Positions 1 through 7,200 of a stretch of 7,977 nucleotides of DNA are shown here, in pieces. Both the position numbers and the translations under genes were made by a program. The stretch comes from an uncultured Odoribacter sp. (lineage in GTDB: Bacteria > Bacteroidota > Bacteroidia > Bacteroidales > Marinifilaceae), in the NCBI GenBank assembly GCA_905193145.1, contig CAJJNP010000155.1, forward strand, positions 1-7,977. The letters run 5' to 3'. Position 1 is the stretch's first letter. Every line of letters begins with the position of its first letter. The notes beneath the pieces were generated by a model. That model did not search any database and was not told where the DNA came from. It saw nothing but the letters and a program-made list of their open reading frames with translations.

Positions 1-1176
1 CAACTGTTCTTGAAAACGTATCTTTTGCAAAAAATAATACCGCTTCATAAAATCCAGTTCCTCTTTTACCGTCACCAGACTTTCATCTCTTTTATCCAAC
101 GAATAACGATATATACGCGACAAATTAAGCACAAATTCCTTAGCCAATCTAGCATCCGTCCCTATTAATGCACTCAAAGAATTAAATGAATTGAATAAAA
201 AATGAGGATTAATTCTATTTTTCAACTGTTGCAAAGACAGTTCAGCAGTCTCTTCCTCCAAATGTCGACGACGGACATATTCTTTACGCCATTGATATTG
301 TGAATATCCTAACAAAAGACAAAATAATACCAGAACCAATATGGTTGCCAATACTATATATCTGTGAAAATCGCTCATTTCTTCTTCAACAAAAAAATCA
401 GGGATATTAACAACAATTATCCAAATATCACCTCCCACTTTGACTGGATAATATACCCTCTGAACATCCACATGCAAATAATCAGAAACTCCATCTCTTC
501 TAACCATTCGCTGTGTACGCAACACTTCATTAAAAGCCTTGCCGTCCTCTTTATTGGCCCAATGACAACCAATACGAGTTTCATCAGGATGAGCCAATAC
601 TATTCCATCTTTGTTCAGCACATAAGCATAACTTCGCACACTGGGAGACATATCTGCAAAATACCGATGAACATCAATCAATGAGATATCCAATCCATAA
701 ACCACACTATCCGTTTTACGATAAAGCGTCCAATAAAGCTCTCCATCATCATAAAACAAGGTGCCATTACTTTCCTTTTCTGCGCAATCTGCTATTTTTT
801 TAAGAGTAGAATAAAGCGTCGTATCTTTCTGAACCACTCCGGAAGAGTCACAACAAACCATAGCATTATTATGCCATTTATACCATATCCGTGACACTTT
901 CCTGTCTAAATGCCACAATCCCTTGACTAATTCTTGAAGTCCAAGCTCATTGTCTGGATTGTTTTCTATATAATTATGAATACTTTCTCCTAACTCGACT
1001 GTTTTTTGAAAATCTAATGCCAATAAATCCGCCCTATAATGTCCCACTTCATCCACCAACGAACTATGCATTTTGTTTGCAGTATGACTTATTGCTCTCC
1101 CAACCACCCACATGGCCGCCATAAAAACCAAAAGCAATATAACGCCTATACTGATAACACTTTTATTTCGCTTCAT
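1..1176 (-). CDS. Membrane sensor histidine kinase, Cache-like sensor with LytS-type kinase domain (3' end missing)
   Basis: Translating the minus strand from the ATG at 1176 gives 392 residues open to the left edge, so the C-terminal ATP-binding domain is not visible. A membrane segment lies at about residues 6-26, followed by a periplasmic domain of roughly 245 residues. That domain has a Cache-like signature at about 183-203 ([17 protein letters not shown]) and a typical end near 242-259. A second membrane segment spans about 273-291. A short linker then leads to the phospho-acceptor helix of the PF06580 family, [18 protein letters not shown], with His325 as the expected phosphorylation site. 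The first kinase helices continue to the edge (RYSL, then VTVKEELDF and KIRF). Members of this family usually signal to a LytTR-type response regulator, expected next to the left. The start lies inside the last codons of tdk, with a 14-base overlap and an AGGAAAAG stretch upstream, so translation is probably coupled to tdk. The ligand cannot be told from the sequence. Confidence 0.9.
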   Translation of the reverse strand, partial: MKRNKSVISIGVILLLVFMAAMWVVGRAISHTANKMHSSLVDEVGHYRADLLALDFQKTVELGESIHNYIENNPDNELGLQELVKGLWHLDRKVSRIWYKWHNNAMVCCDSSGVVQKDTTLYSTLKKIADCAEKESNGTLFYDDGELYWTLYRKTDSVVYGLDISLIDVHRYFADMSPSVRSYAYVLNKDGIVLAHPDETRIGCHWANKEDGKAFNEVLRTQRMVRRDGVSDYLHVDVQRVYYPVKVGGDIWIIVVNIPDFFVEEEMSDFHRYIVLATILVLVLFCLLLGYSQYQWRKEYVRRRHLEEETAELSLQQLKNRINPHFLFNSFNSLSALIGTDARLAKEFVLNLSRIYRYSLDKRDESLVTVKEELDFMKRYYFLQKIRFQEQL

Positions 1177-1753
1177 TATTATGCTTTTCCTGTTTAAGCA
1201 CCTCATTAAAACAATGTCGGCAAATGGGCTCATAATCATGAACTTCCCCTAACATTACCAATTTGTCATTTTCTGTTAGTCGATGAGAATGATTGGCAAT
1301 ATTACCACATCTTACGCAGATAGCGTGAACTTTTGTCACATACTCTGCCACAGCCATCAAATTTGGCATTGGTCCAAAAGGTTTTCCCAAATAATCCATA
1401 TCTAGACCTGCAACAATCACACGAACACCATTATCTGCCAATGTCTTACACACTGATACTATGTTGGGATCAAAAAACTGCGCTTCATCAATACCCACCA
1501 CATCAACGTCCCCCGCCAATAAAAGAATATTACAAGAATTCTCCACGGGAGTACACCGAATCGCATGCGAATCATGAGATACTACATCTTCTTCAGAATA
1601 ACGCACATCGATAGCAGGCTTAAAAATTTCCACTTTTTGTTTGGCAAACTGTGCACGTTTCAAACGACGGATTAACTCCTCCGTTTTCCCCGAAAACATT
1701 GAACCACAAACAACTTCTATCCACCCGTTTCGTTTTGCATTTTCTAAAAACAT
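1163..1753 (-). CDS. tdk: Thymidine kinase (type II, zinc-binding)
   Basis: Cytosolic enzyme of pyrimidine salvage that phosphorylates thymidine to dTMP using ATP. The 196-residue product has the usual length for this family. The P-loop is at residues 17-24 (GSMFSGKT). The DEAQFF motif begins at 89, with Glu90 as the expected catalytic base. The [14 protein letters not shown] block is at about 115-128. The structural zinc site consists of Cys146, Cys149, Cys178 and Cys181, and the lasso loop lies between the two pairs. Everything needed for activity appears intact. The chosen ATG puts the P-loop at the usual distance from the N-terminus and follows a probable Bacteroidota-type promoter by about 23 bases. 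The gene is 35 bases downstream of dacB and overlaps the following histidine kinase by 14 bases, so those two are probably co-transcribed. The charged, Asn-rich tail (HNNEAK) carries the overlap and is probably not functional. Confidence 0.97.
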   Translation of the reverse strand: MFLENAKRNGWIEVVCGSMFSGKTEELIRRLKRAQFAKQKVEIFKPAIDVRYSEEDVVSHDSHAIRCTPVENSCNILLLAGDVDVVGIDEAQFFDPNIVSVCKTLADNGVRVIVAGLDMDYLGKPFGPMPNLMAVAEYVTKVHAICVRCGNIANHSHRLTENDKLVMLGEVHDYEPICRHCFNEVLKQEKHNNEAK

Positions 1754-1776
1754 GTCTCTTGATCTTTTTAACCGTA

Positions 1777-1808
1777 CAAAGGTACAAATTATTCCATCAA
1801 ACGGGAAA
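1777..1808 (-). promoter_or_regulatory. Probable Bacteroidota-type promoter for tdk and the histidine kinase
   Basis: Read on the minus strand, the -7 box TACCTTTG (1784 down to 1777) matches the Bacteroidota consensus TAnnTTTG fully. Twenty bases upstream is TTTC (1808 down to 1805), a three-of-four match to the -33 element TTTG at the expected spacing. The -33 element and part of the spacer fall inside the last codons of dacB. Transcription would start only about 15-20 bases before the tdk ATG, giving a very short leader. The -7 box is flanked by two GTAC tetramers (GTACCTTTGTAC). Location and spacing support the call, but the short motif could occur by chance. Confidence 0.5.
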
Positions 1809-3159
1809 GAAATTTACCAACAGCCCTCTGCAACTGAGATACTGTGCAAGTGTAATGATTAATCAATATTGTAAAAGCCAAACGTTCTCCCTTGTTATTA
1901 GTTAGATACCCGGATAAACTGCGTACACCAGACATCGAACCGGTCTTTGCCTGCAATTTTTTATTCAATTGCGGATATGCATGACAATAACCGGACAAGC
2001 CTCCATCCACACCTCCTAAAGGAAGGGAATTTAAAAAGGCCGAATGTTCTCTTTTACCAATATAGACCAACAAATCTGTCAACACCCTAGCCGGCAATGC
2101 ATCTAACGGAGATAGACCACAGGCATCATACAGAGTTATTCCTTGTGTATTGATTCCAGCCTTAACCAACAAAGCTGATACTTCTTTCTGCCATTCTTTT
2201 CCTCCAGCCAATTTCCCCATTGCTTCTGCAAAAAGATTTACACTGGCTTTATTCGTATGAAAAACAATCTCTTCCAAACGAGGAGAATCAAAATAAACCA
2301 ATTGGGTTCGTGTCGTATCTGCAAAGACATTGCTTTCCACACGAATTCCTTTGTCGCTAAGCTCTGCTTTCAATTCATTGATACAAGCCATAGCAGGGTC
2401 GTGCAAAGCGGCCTTGACCTTAAAGGATTTACGATTTGCCGGCAAAGTTCCTTTTACACAAATCACCGTACTATAAGGTCCTCCATACACCCAAGCATTA
2501 TCCCGATTAGCCGCAGCAGCCTTCACTTCATTCTGAATTTCTATTCCAGGGAGAGCAGGATATACAGAGATTAATTTCGCCACGGAACCAACAACTCCTG
2601 TCTGAAAGCTAAAAACACAAGTATTATCTCTATAGTTAAAAGGCAGATAGATAGCTCCATAATAATTAGAAATATCTTCCCAGACCCAAGAACCCGGAAT
2701 ATCAGTTCCTTTTTCAGCTCCTTCCACCAATAATCGGCCACCAATGTGTTGAATACCGGCACGCTGGATTGCAGCAACCAAATTTTTTACAAACGAACGA
2801 TGAGGGAAAAAACGAGAATCTAATGTTGGATCTCCGGCAGCGGAAACAATAATATCCCCTGACAATACACCATCTTTTATCTCCCCTGTATAAAATATAT
2901 TGGTACGATAACGGTAATTAACTCCTTTTTCCTGCAAGGCAAACCACGTCGGTAAAATCTTGGCTACAGAAGCCGGAGTCAGAGCCATCTCAGCATTACA
3001 AGCCACTATTTCTTTGCCGTCATTCACACGCTTGACAGACACACTTACAGCAGCATTCTTTACTCCATCTGTATTCAACAACTCCTCCAAAGCAGCCGAT
3101 TGCCCATATCCCCATACCACTGTCAATAACAAACTAACCAGCAATATTCCTTTCTTCAT
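1789..3159 (-). CDS. dacB: D-alanyl-D-alanine carboxypeptidase/endopeptidase, PBP4 family (peptidase S13)
   Basis: Low-molecular-weight penicillin-binding protein that trims or cleaves peptidoglycan peptides in the periplasm. The 456-residue product is close to the family length (E. coli PBP4 is 477). A Sec signal peptide covers residues 1-20 ([20 protein letters not shown]) and has no lipobox cysteine, so the enzyme is probably soluble or loosely membrane-attached. The three active-site motifs are present in order: SVAK at 64-67 (acylated Ser64 and Lys67), SVN at 306-308 and KTG at 405-407. Between the first two is the large insert typical of S13 enzymes, and [10 protein letters not shown] at about 109-118 is a recognisable block of the family. 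The gene starts 4 bases after the xseB stop and ends 35 bases before tdk. Its position at the end of the lgt-to-dacB run suggests it is read from the upstream transcript. Confidence 0.95.
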   Translation of the reverse strand: MKKGILLVSLLLTVVWGYGQSAALEELLNTDGVKNAAVSVSVKRVNDGKEIVACNAEMALTPASVAKILPTWFALQEKGVNYRYRTNIFYTGEIKDGVLSGDIIVSAAGDPTLDSRFFPHRSFVKNLVAAIQRAGIQHIGGRLLVEGAEKGTDIPGSWVWEDISNYYGAIYLPFNYRDNTCVFSFQTGVVGSVAKLISVYPALPGIEIQNEVKAAAANRDNAWVYGGPYSTVICVKGTLPANRKSFKVKAALHDPAMACINELKAELSDKGIRVESNVFADTTRTQLVYFDSPRLEEIVFHTNKASVNLFAEAMGKLAGGKEWQKEVSALLVKAGINTQGITLYDACGLSPLDALPARVLTDLLVYIGKREHSAFLNSLPLGGVDGGLSGYCHAYPQLNKKLQAKTGSMSGVRSLSGYLTNNKGERLAFTILINHYTCTVSQLQRAVGKFLSRLME

Positions 3160-3163
3160 TTTG

Positions 3164-3370
3164 TTATTGATTGTCTATTGTTTTCAAAATCTTTTCCACC
3201 TCTTCCTCTGTATCGTGCAATTTTGATTTACAAAAAACTATCAATTCTGAAACTCGTTTTACATTAGCACTCAATTCATCAACATCCAACTGATTGTCTT
3301 CCAACTTAGCAACAATCTCTTCCATTTCGACCATAGCCTCTTTATATGTCAATTTATTTTCTTCGCACAT
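3164..3370 (-). CDS. xseB: Exodeoxyribonuclease VII small subunit
   Basis: Small cytosolic partner of XseA. Together they form exonuclease VII, which degrades single-stranded DNA from both ends into oligonucleotides. The 68-residue product has the size and all-helical, acidic character of the family: LTYKEAMVEMEEIVAKLEDNQLDVDEL fits the conserved first helix and the turn before the second, and the second helix ends in EEEVEKILK. The gene lies 12 bases after xseA and 4 bases before dacB, consistent with co-expression with the large subunit. The second half, including the FCKSKLHDTEEEVEKIL stretch, keeps the heptad-like pattern thought to wrap around the XseA coiled coil. No oddities are visible. 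Confidence 0.95.
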   Translation of the reverse strand: MCEENKLTYKEAMVEMEEIVAKLEDNQLDVDELSANVKRVSELIVFCKSKLHDTEEEVEKILKTIDNQ

Positions 3371-3382
3371 ATTTTATTTCAT

Positions 3383-4753
3383 TTAATCATTCCCAATTAC
3401 AACACTCTTTACATAGCCTCCCGACAATTGAGATTCCAAACAATCACCGGAAGAAATTTCTGCAATATCTTTTATCGCCTTGCCGTTTACACGGGTAATT
3501 GAATACCCTCTTTTCAACACATTAGAGGGATCCACATATTTCACTGTAGTTGCCGCCAAATCCAAACGCCGTCTATGCTCTGCCAAAGTTGTCATTATGC
3601 ATCGTTGCATATCACGTTCCAGCCCATCCAATTGATTTCTTTCCTTTGTAAAACCTAAAGCCAACCGACTTTCCAGCCGGGAAGATGCTTGCACCAAATT
3701 ATGAGATTGCTGAGCAATAAAAGCCGACGAAGCATAACTTATCTGTTGTAAAAGCATGCGCAAACCGGATTTCTTATCAGCCAGCAACGAAGAAACCGAA
3801 CGTTTAAAATCAGATGTCAGCTTCAACTGCCTGGTCGTTTCCTCATGCAATAAATCCTGTACTCCATTTACAAAATCTGATTGCAACCCCATCAAATTTT
3901 CCTCCTGTTCACGAAAGGCATCTATCAAAAATACAGCTGCTGCTGTAGGTGTCTTCACTCTTAAATGTGCCACCCGATCCACAATCGTTTCATCTCGCTC
4001 ATGACCGATACCGGCAATGACCGGCAATGGAAACTGAGCAATATTGGCAGCCATATCATAAGTATCAAAACTACCCAAATCTGTTTGTGAACCACCTCCC
4101 CGAATCAACACTACAACATCAAAAACCGATTCATATTCATAGATTTTATCCAAAGCTGCAATCACCGACTCTGTCGTCTTATCCCCTTGCATTACGGCAG
4201 GAAAAAGATGCACATGAAACCGGTAATGATACGAGTTATTCAGTAACTGGTTCATAAAATCTCCCAATCCGGCAGCTGTAGGTGACGATATTACAGCAAC
4301 ATTCTTAGGCAATAGTGGAAAAGGCAATTCACGATTCATGTTAATAATCCCTTCTGCCTCCAGCTGCTTCAAAATCTCCTGCTTTTTACGTTCCAAATCA
4401 CCGATTGTATACGTTGGATCAACATCGCGAACATTCAAAGAATACCCATACAATTCATGAAACACCACCTCAACCAACAACATCACCTTCATTCCCTTAC
4501 CCAATGCACGACCAGTCGTTGTCTCAAAATAAGGCTGTAGAGTACGGAATGTAAAGGCCCAGATTGTTGCACGGGCAGTAGCGATAATACTGTCATCCTC
4601 TTCCCGTTTGTCTGCCAATTGCAAATAGCAATGTCCGGAGCGATTCAACTGAATTTCGGTAATTTCAGCCGTTATCCATACTGCCTCTGGAAATCCACGC
4701 TTCAAAAATCCTTTTATTCGGGCATTCAATTCATATAGAGTCACAGCTTGCAT
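3383..4753 (-). CDS. xseA: Exodeoxyribonuclease VII large subunit
   Basis: Catalytic subunit of exonuclease VII, a metal-independent single-strand DNA exonuclease used in mismatch repair and in processing of damaged DNA. The 456-residue product matches the usual length. An N-terminal OB-fold covers about residues 5-110 (WITAEITEIQLNRSGHCYLQL). The catalytic domain follows, with VAVISSPTAAGLGDF at about 152-166, RGGGSQTDL at 218-226, GIGHERDETIVDRVAH at 248-263 and KTPTAAA at 267-273. A long helical region at about 280-400 forms the coiled-coil arm that binds XseB. The conserved LKRGYSIT is at 413-420 near the end. The start is 14 bases after engB, and MQAVTLYELN is the normal beginning of the family in this phylum. 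The small subunit follows directly, so both halves of the enzyme are present and intact. Confidence 0.97.
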   Translation of the reverse strand: MQAVTLYELNARIKGFLKRGFPEAVWITAEITEIQLNRSGHCYLQLADKREEDDSIIATARATIWAFTFRTLQPYFETTTGRALGKGMKVMLLVEVVFHELYGYSLNVRDVDPTYTIGDLERKKQEILKQLEAEGIINMNRELPFPLLPKNVAVISSPTAAGLGDFMNQLLNNSYHYRFHVHLFPAVMQGDKTTESVIAALDKIYEYESVFDVVVLIRGGGSQTDLGSFDTYDMAANIAQFPLPVIAGIGHERDETIVDRVAHLRVKTPTAAAVFLIDAFREQEENLMGLQSDFVNGVQDLLHEETTRQLKLTSDFKRSVSSLLADKKSGLRMLLQQISYASSAFIAQQSHNLVQASSRLESRLALGFTKERNQLDGLERDMQRCIMTTLAEHRRRLDLAATTVKYVDPSNVLKRGYSITRVNGKAIKDIAEISSGDCLESQLSGGYVKSVVIGND

Positions 4754-4767
4754 TCTATCTCCTCATT

Positions 4768-5376
4768 TTATTGTTCCAACTTCACCGTATGATTCAATTC
4801 ATCGATATAATCCAGCAACTCCTCTCTACCCAAACGTTTTTCTGCCGACGTCATGAAAGCAAGCGGAGTAGACTCCCAAGTATCCAACATCGCCCGATGA
4901 TAATTGTCGATACAATTCAATCGCTGTGTAGTTGTCAACTTATCAGCTTTTGTAAAAACCATCACAAAAGGCACACCATTTTCCCCTAACCACTCCATAA
5001 ACTCAAGGTCAATCTTTTGCGGCTCGTGGCGGCTATCCACCAATACAAACAAACAAATAAGATTCTCCCGCTTAAGTATATAATCACAAATCATCTTTTC
5101 AAATTGTCTCCGTAATCCCTCCGAAGTACGGGCATATCCATATCCCGGCAAATCAACCATATACCAGGAGTCATTTATCAAAAAATGGTTAATCAACTGC
5201 GTTTTTCCCGGACGGGCAGCGGTCTTTGCCAACTTCTTATTATTAGTCAGCATATTAATCAACGATGATTTGCCTACATTCGAACGTCCGATAAAAGCAT
5301 ATTCATGACGATTCGGGGCCGGACATTTAGCCACCGTTGAATTACTCATTACAAATTCAGCTTTTACTATATCCAT
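4768..5376 (-). CDS. engB: Ribosome biogenesis GTP-binding protein YsxC/EngB
   Basis: Cytosolic GTPase of the TrmE-Era-EngA-YihA-Septin group, needed for maturation of the large ribosomal subunit in bacteria that have been studied. The 202-residue product has the family length and a complete set of GTPase motifs: G1 GRSNVGKS at 30-37, G2 within ARPGKTQ (Thr59), G3 DLPGYGYA at 75-82, G4 TKAD at 142-145 and G5 TSA at 176-178. The start MDIVKAEFVMS is typical. An internal Met at residue 10 is possible but would lose conserved N-terminal residues. The gene lies 32 bases after rmuC, a gap that is AT-rich with no hairpin, and 14 bases before xseA. It is likely essential, so the surrounding run of genes is probably expressed during growth. 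Confidence 0.97.
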   Translation of the reverse strand: MDIVKAEFVMSNSTVAKCPAPNRHEYAFIGRSNVGKSSLINMLTNNKKLAKTAARPGKTQLINHFLINDSWYMVDLPGYGYARTSEGLRRQFEKMICDYILKRENLICLFVLVDSRHEPQKIDLEFMEWLGENGVPFVMVFTKADKLTTTQRLNCIDNYHRAMLDTWESTPLAFMTSAEKRLGREELLDYIDELNHTVKLEQ

Positions 5377-5408
5377 AATCGTCTATTTAAAAAAATAAAA
5401 ATTCATCT

Positions 5409-6704
5409 CTATTCCATTCCATCAGTCAGGCTACGGGGAATATCTTTTCCGGCTTTTTTAGATTTGACACCCAATTCGTGCAACTTTTTTGCCTGTGAAA
5501 CAATATTACCACTACCAGTCTTAAGACGTCCAAGAGCCTGATCATAGACCGTTTGTGTCTTGGAAATACAATCACCGATTGTCTGAAAACTTTCAAAAAA
5601 TGCAATACACTTATCATACAACCGTGCTCCTCTTTCTGCTATTTCCTGAGCATTTCGATTTTGATATTCGCGAGCCCACAAATCAGCTGTCAGTTTCAAA
5701 GACACTATCAAATTAGCCGGACTTAACAGCAACACTCGTTTCTGATAAGCATCGCTCCACAAGGCGGAATCATGTTGCATTGCTAAAACATAAGATGCTT
5801 CGTTAGGGACAAACATCATCACAAAATCAAGCGTATTATCCGCCCAATTATCATAACCTTTAGTAGCCAACTCATCAATATGCTTACGGACAGAATGTAT
5901 ATGCTCCTTTAAAGCCACTTCCCGTTCCGCATCCGTTTCCGCATTGCAATAATTCACATAAGCAGTCAACGACACCTTCGAATCTATAATCACCCGACGA
6001 TTGTCAGGATACAACACCATGACATCCGGGCGCATAGCTTTGCCACTGTCATTATAAACAACACGATTGTCCTGATCTTTCAATGTCTCTTGAATAAAAT
6101 ATTCACGACCTTTTGTCAAACCAGAATTTTCCAAAATACGTTCCAGAATCATCTCCCCCCAATCTCCCTGAGCTTTGGAATTTCCTTTCAAAGCACTCGT
6201 CAAATTCGCAGCATCAATACGAATCTGATTATTCAACTGCACCAATTCAGCAATTTTTCTCTCCAATAAGGTGCGTTCAGTAGCCTCTTTATGATAAGTT
6301 TCATCAACTTTCTTTTTAAACTCTTCGATATCCTTATTCAAAGGCTGTAGTATCTTTTCAATATTCTCTCGATTGGTTTCCGTAAAACGGCGGGATTTAT
6401 CCTCTAAAATCGTTCCCGCCATATTACGGAATTGTTCTGTCATCAACTGACTGATCTCGCCCATCTCCTTCTTTTGATTTGCGAGTTTATCCTCTGTCTG
6501 GCGTAAACACTCTTTCAGACGTTCCGTTTCAGAAACCAAACGCACTTTTTCCTCTTGCAGTTGTTCCCCTTTAGTGCGCAATCGCTGAACATCAGCGTCC
6601 ATCATAAATAATCGGGTCTCGATGGCTTTTTTACTGCTATGTACTATCAGAAACGCCACCACCCCACCCAACAACATTCCACCTAAAAAAATGACAATCC
6701 CCAT
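5409..6704 (-). CDS. rmuC: DNA recombination protein RmuC homologue
   Basis: Membrane-anchored protein with a nuclease-like fold. In E. coli, rmuC limits recombination at inverted repeats. From the chosen ATG at 6704 the product is 431 residues. An N-terminal membrane anchor spans about 1-22 (MGIVIFLGGMLLGGVVAFLI). A long charged coiled coil covers about 27-165. The RmuC domain follows, with the conserved QGDWGEMILERILENSGL at 179-196, then PD at 226-227 and DSK at 241-243, which fit a PD-(D/E)XK nuclease core. FVMMFVPNEASYVLA is at about 294-308. The reading frame is open further upstream to an ATG at 6761, but that start would put 19 polar residues before the anchor and overlap the deaminase gene. 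The ATG at 6704 leaves a 23-base gap holding a purine-rich stretch. The actual biochemical activity in this phylum is not established. Confidence 0.93.
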   Translation of the reverse strand: MGIVIFLGGMLLGGVVAFLIVHSSKKAIETRLFMMDADVQRLRTKGEQLQEEKVRLVSETERLKECLRQTEDKLANQKKEMGEISQLMTEQFRNMAGTILEDKSRRFTETNRENIEKILQPLNKDIEEFKKKVDETYHKEATERTLLERKIAELVQLNNQIRIDAANLTSALKGNSKAQGDWGEMILERILENSGLTKGREYFIQETLKDQDNRVVYNDSGKAMRPDVMVLYPDNRRVIIDSKVSLTAYVNYCNAETDAEREVALKEHIHSVRKHIDELATKGYDNWADNTLDFVMMFVPNEASYVLAMQHDSALWSDAYQKRVLLLSPANLIVSLKLTADLWAREYQNRNAQEIAERGARLYDKCIAFFESFQTIGDCISKTQTVYDQALGRLKTGSGNIVSQAKKLHELGVKSKKAGKDIPRSLTDGME

Positions 6705-6727
6705 AATACACCTATTTTTCCCCTCTA

Positions 6728-7198
6728 TTAATACTCTACCTTTTCCATTGACGCATTCCACATACGGAACTCCTCACCGCCTTCTTGCTCTTCCACTTTC
6801 AAAAAAGGGATAGAACGCTCTGCTTCCGGCATGGCAATTTCTTTATAAATAAACGAATCATCGAATCCTGCTTGCGCAGCATCTTCTTTCGTCGACGCAT
6901 AATACACCTTTGCCGGACGCGCCCAATAGATAGCCCCTAAACACATAGGGCATGGCTCACAACTGGCATAAACCTCACATCCTTCCAACTGATATGTATT
7001 CAACTTACGACACGCCTCCCGAATAGCATTCACCTCCGCATGAGCTGTCGGATCGTTGCTCGGAGTCACCGAATTTCCACAAGCCGCAATCACTTCACCA
7101 TCCTTCACAATGACAGCACCGAAAGGGCCACCCGTTCCATTTTTCACATTTTCCTCAGCTAAACGAATAGCCTCCTCCATAAACTTCTTCTCGTACAT
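6728..7198 (-). CDS. guaD: Guanine deaminase, cytidine-deaminase fold (GuaD type)
   Basis: Zinc-dependent enzyme expected to convert guanine to xanthine plus ammonia in purine salvage or breakdown. The product is 156 residues, the same length as I recall for B. subtilis GuaD, and resembles it throughout. The zinc and catalytic residues are His53 and Glu55 (TAHAEV) and Cys83 and Cys86 (CEPCPMC). Blocks typical of this subgroup rather than of tRNA deaminase TadA are GGPFGAVIVKDG at 23-34, SNDPTAHAEV at 47-56, CLGAIYWARP at 86-95 and AGFDDSFIYKEI at 110-121, plus a C-terminal tyrosine (Tyr156) that matches the substrate-covering tail of the B. subtilis enzyme. The start lies 2 bases after the lgt stop, so translation is probably coupled. 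A related substrate such as another aminated purine or ammeline-like compound is not excluded by sequence alone. Confidence 0.88.
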   Translation of the reverse strand: MYEKKFMEEAIRLAEENVKNGTGGPFGAVIVKDGEVIAACGNSVTPSNDPTAHAEVNAIREACRKLNTYQLEGCEVYASCEPCPMCLGAIYWARPAKVYYASTKEDAAQAGFDDSFIYKEIAMPEAERSIPFLKVEEQEGGEEFRMWNASMEKVEY

Positions 7199-7200
7199 AC

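Noticed and set aside
364..684. Plus-strand open frame of 106 codons
   Set aside because: It lies antisense to the periplasmic domain of the histidine kinase. The predicted protein has no recognisable features and a composition typical of a reverse-strand shadow.
1333..1905. Several plus-strand open frames across tdk and the end of dacB
   Set aside because: They are antisense to two well-recognised genes, overlap each other in different frames and show no domain or start-site support.
2571..2777. Minus-strand open frame of 68 codons inside dacB
   Set aside because: It lies out of frame within the intact dacB gene, which has all its catalytic motifs, so it does not mark a frameshift.
5377..5408. 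T-rich stretch between rmuC and engB as a possible terminator
   Set aside because: On the minus strand it reads ATTTTTATTTTTTT but has no GC-rich inverted repeat before it, so it does not form a rho-independent terminator.
5426..5617. Minus-strand open frame of 63 codons within the 3' part of rmuC
   Set aside because: It is out of frame within rmuC, which continues uninterrupted to its stop. Nothing suggests a separate gene.
6728..7198. Calling the deaminase a tRNA adenosine deaminase (TadA)
   Set aside because: The zinc motif is shared, but the blocks outside it and the C-terminal tyrosine match guanine deaminase better.
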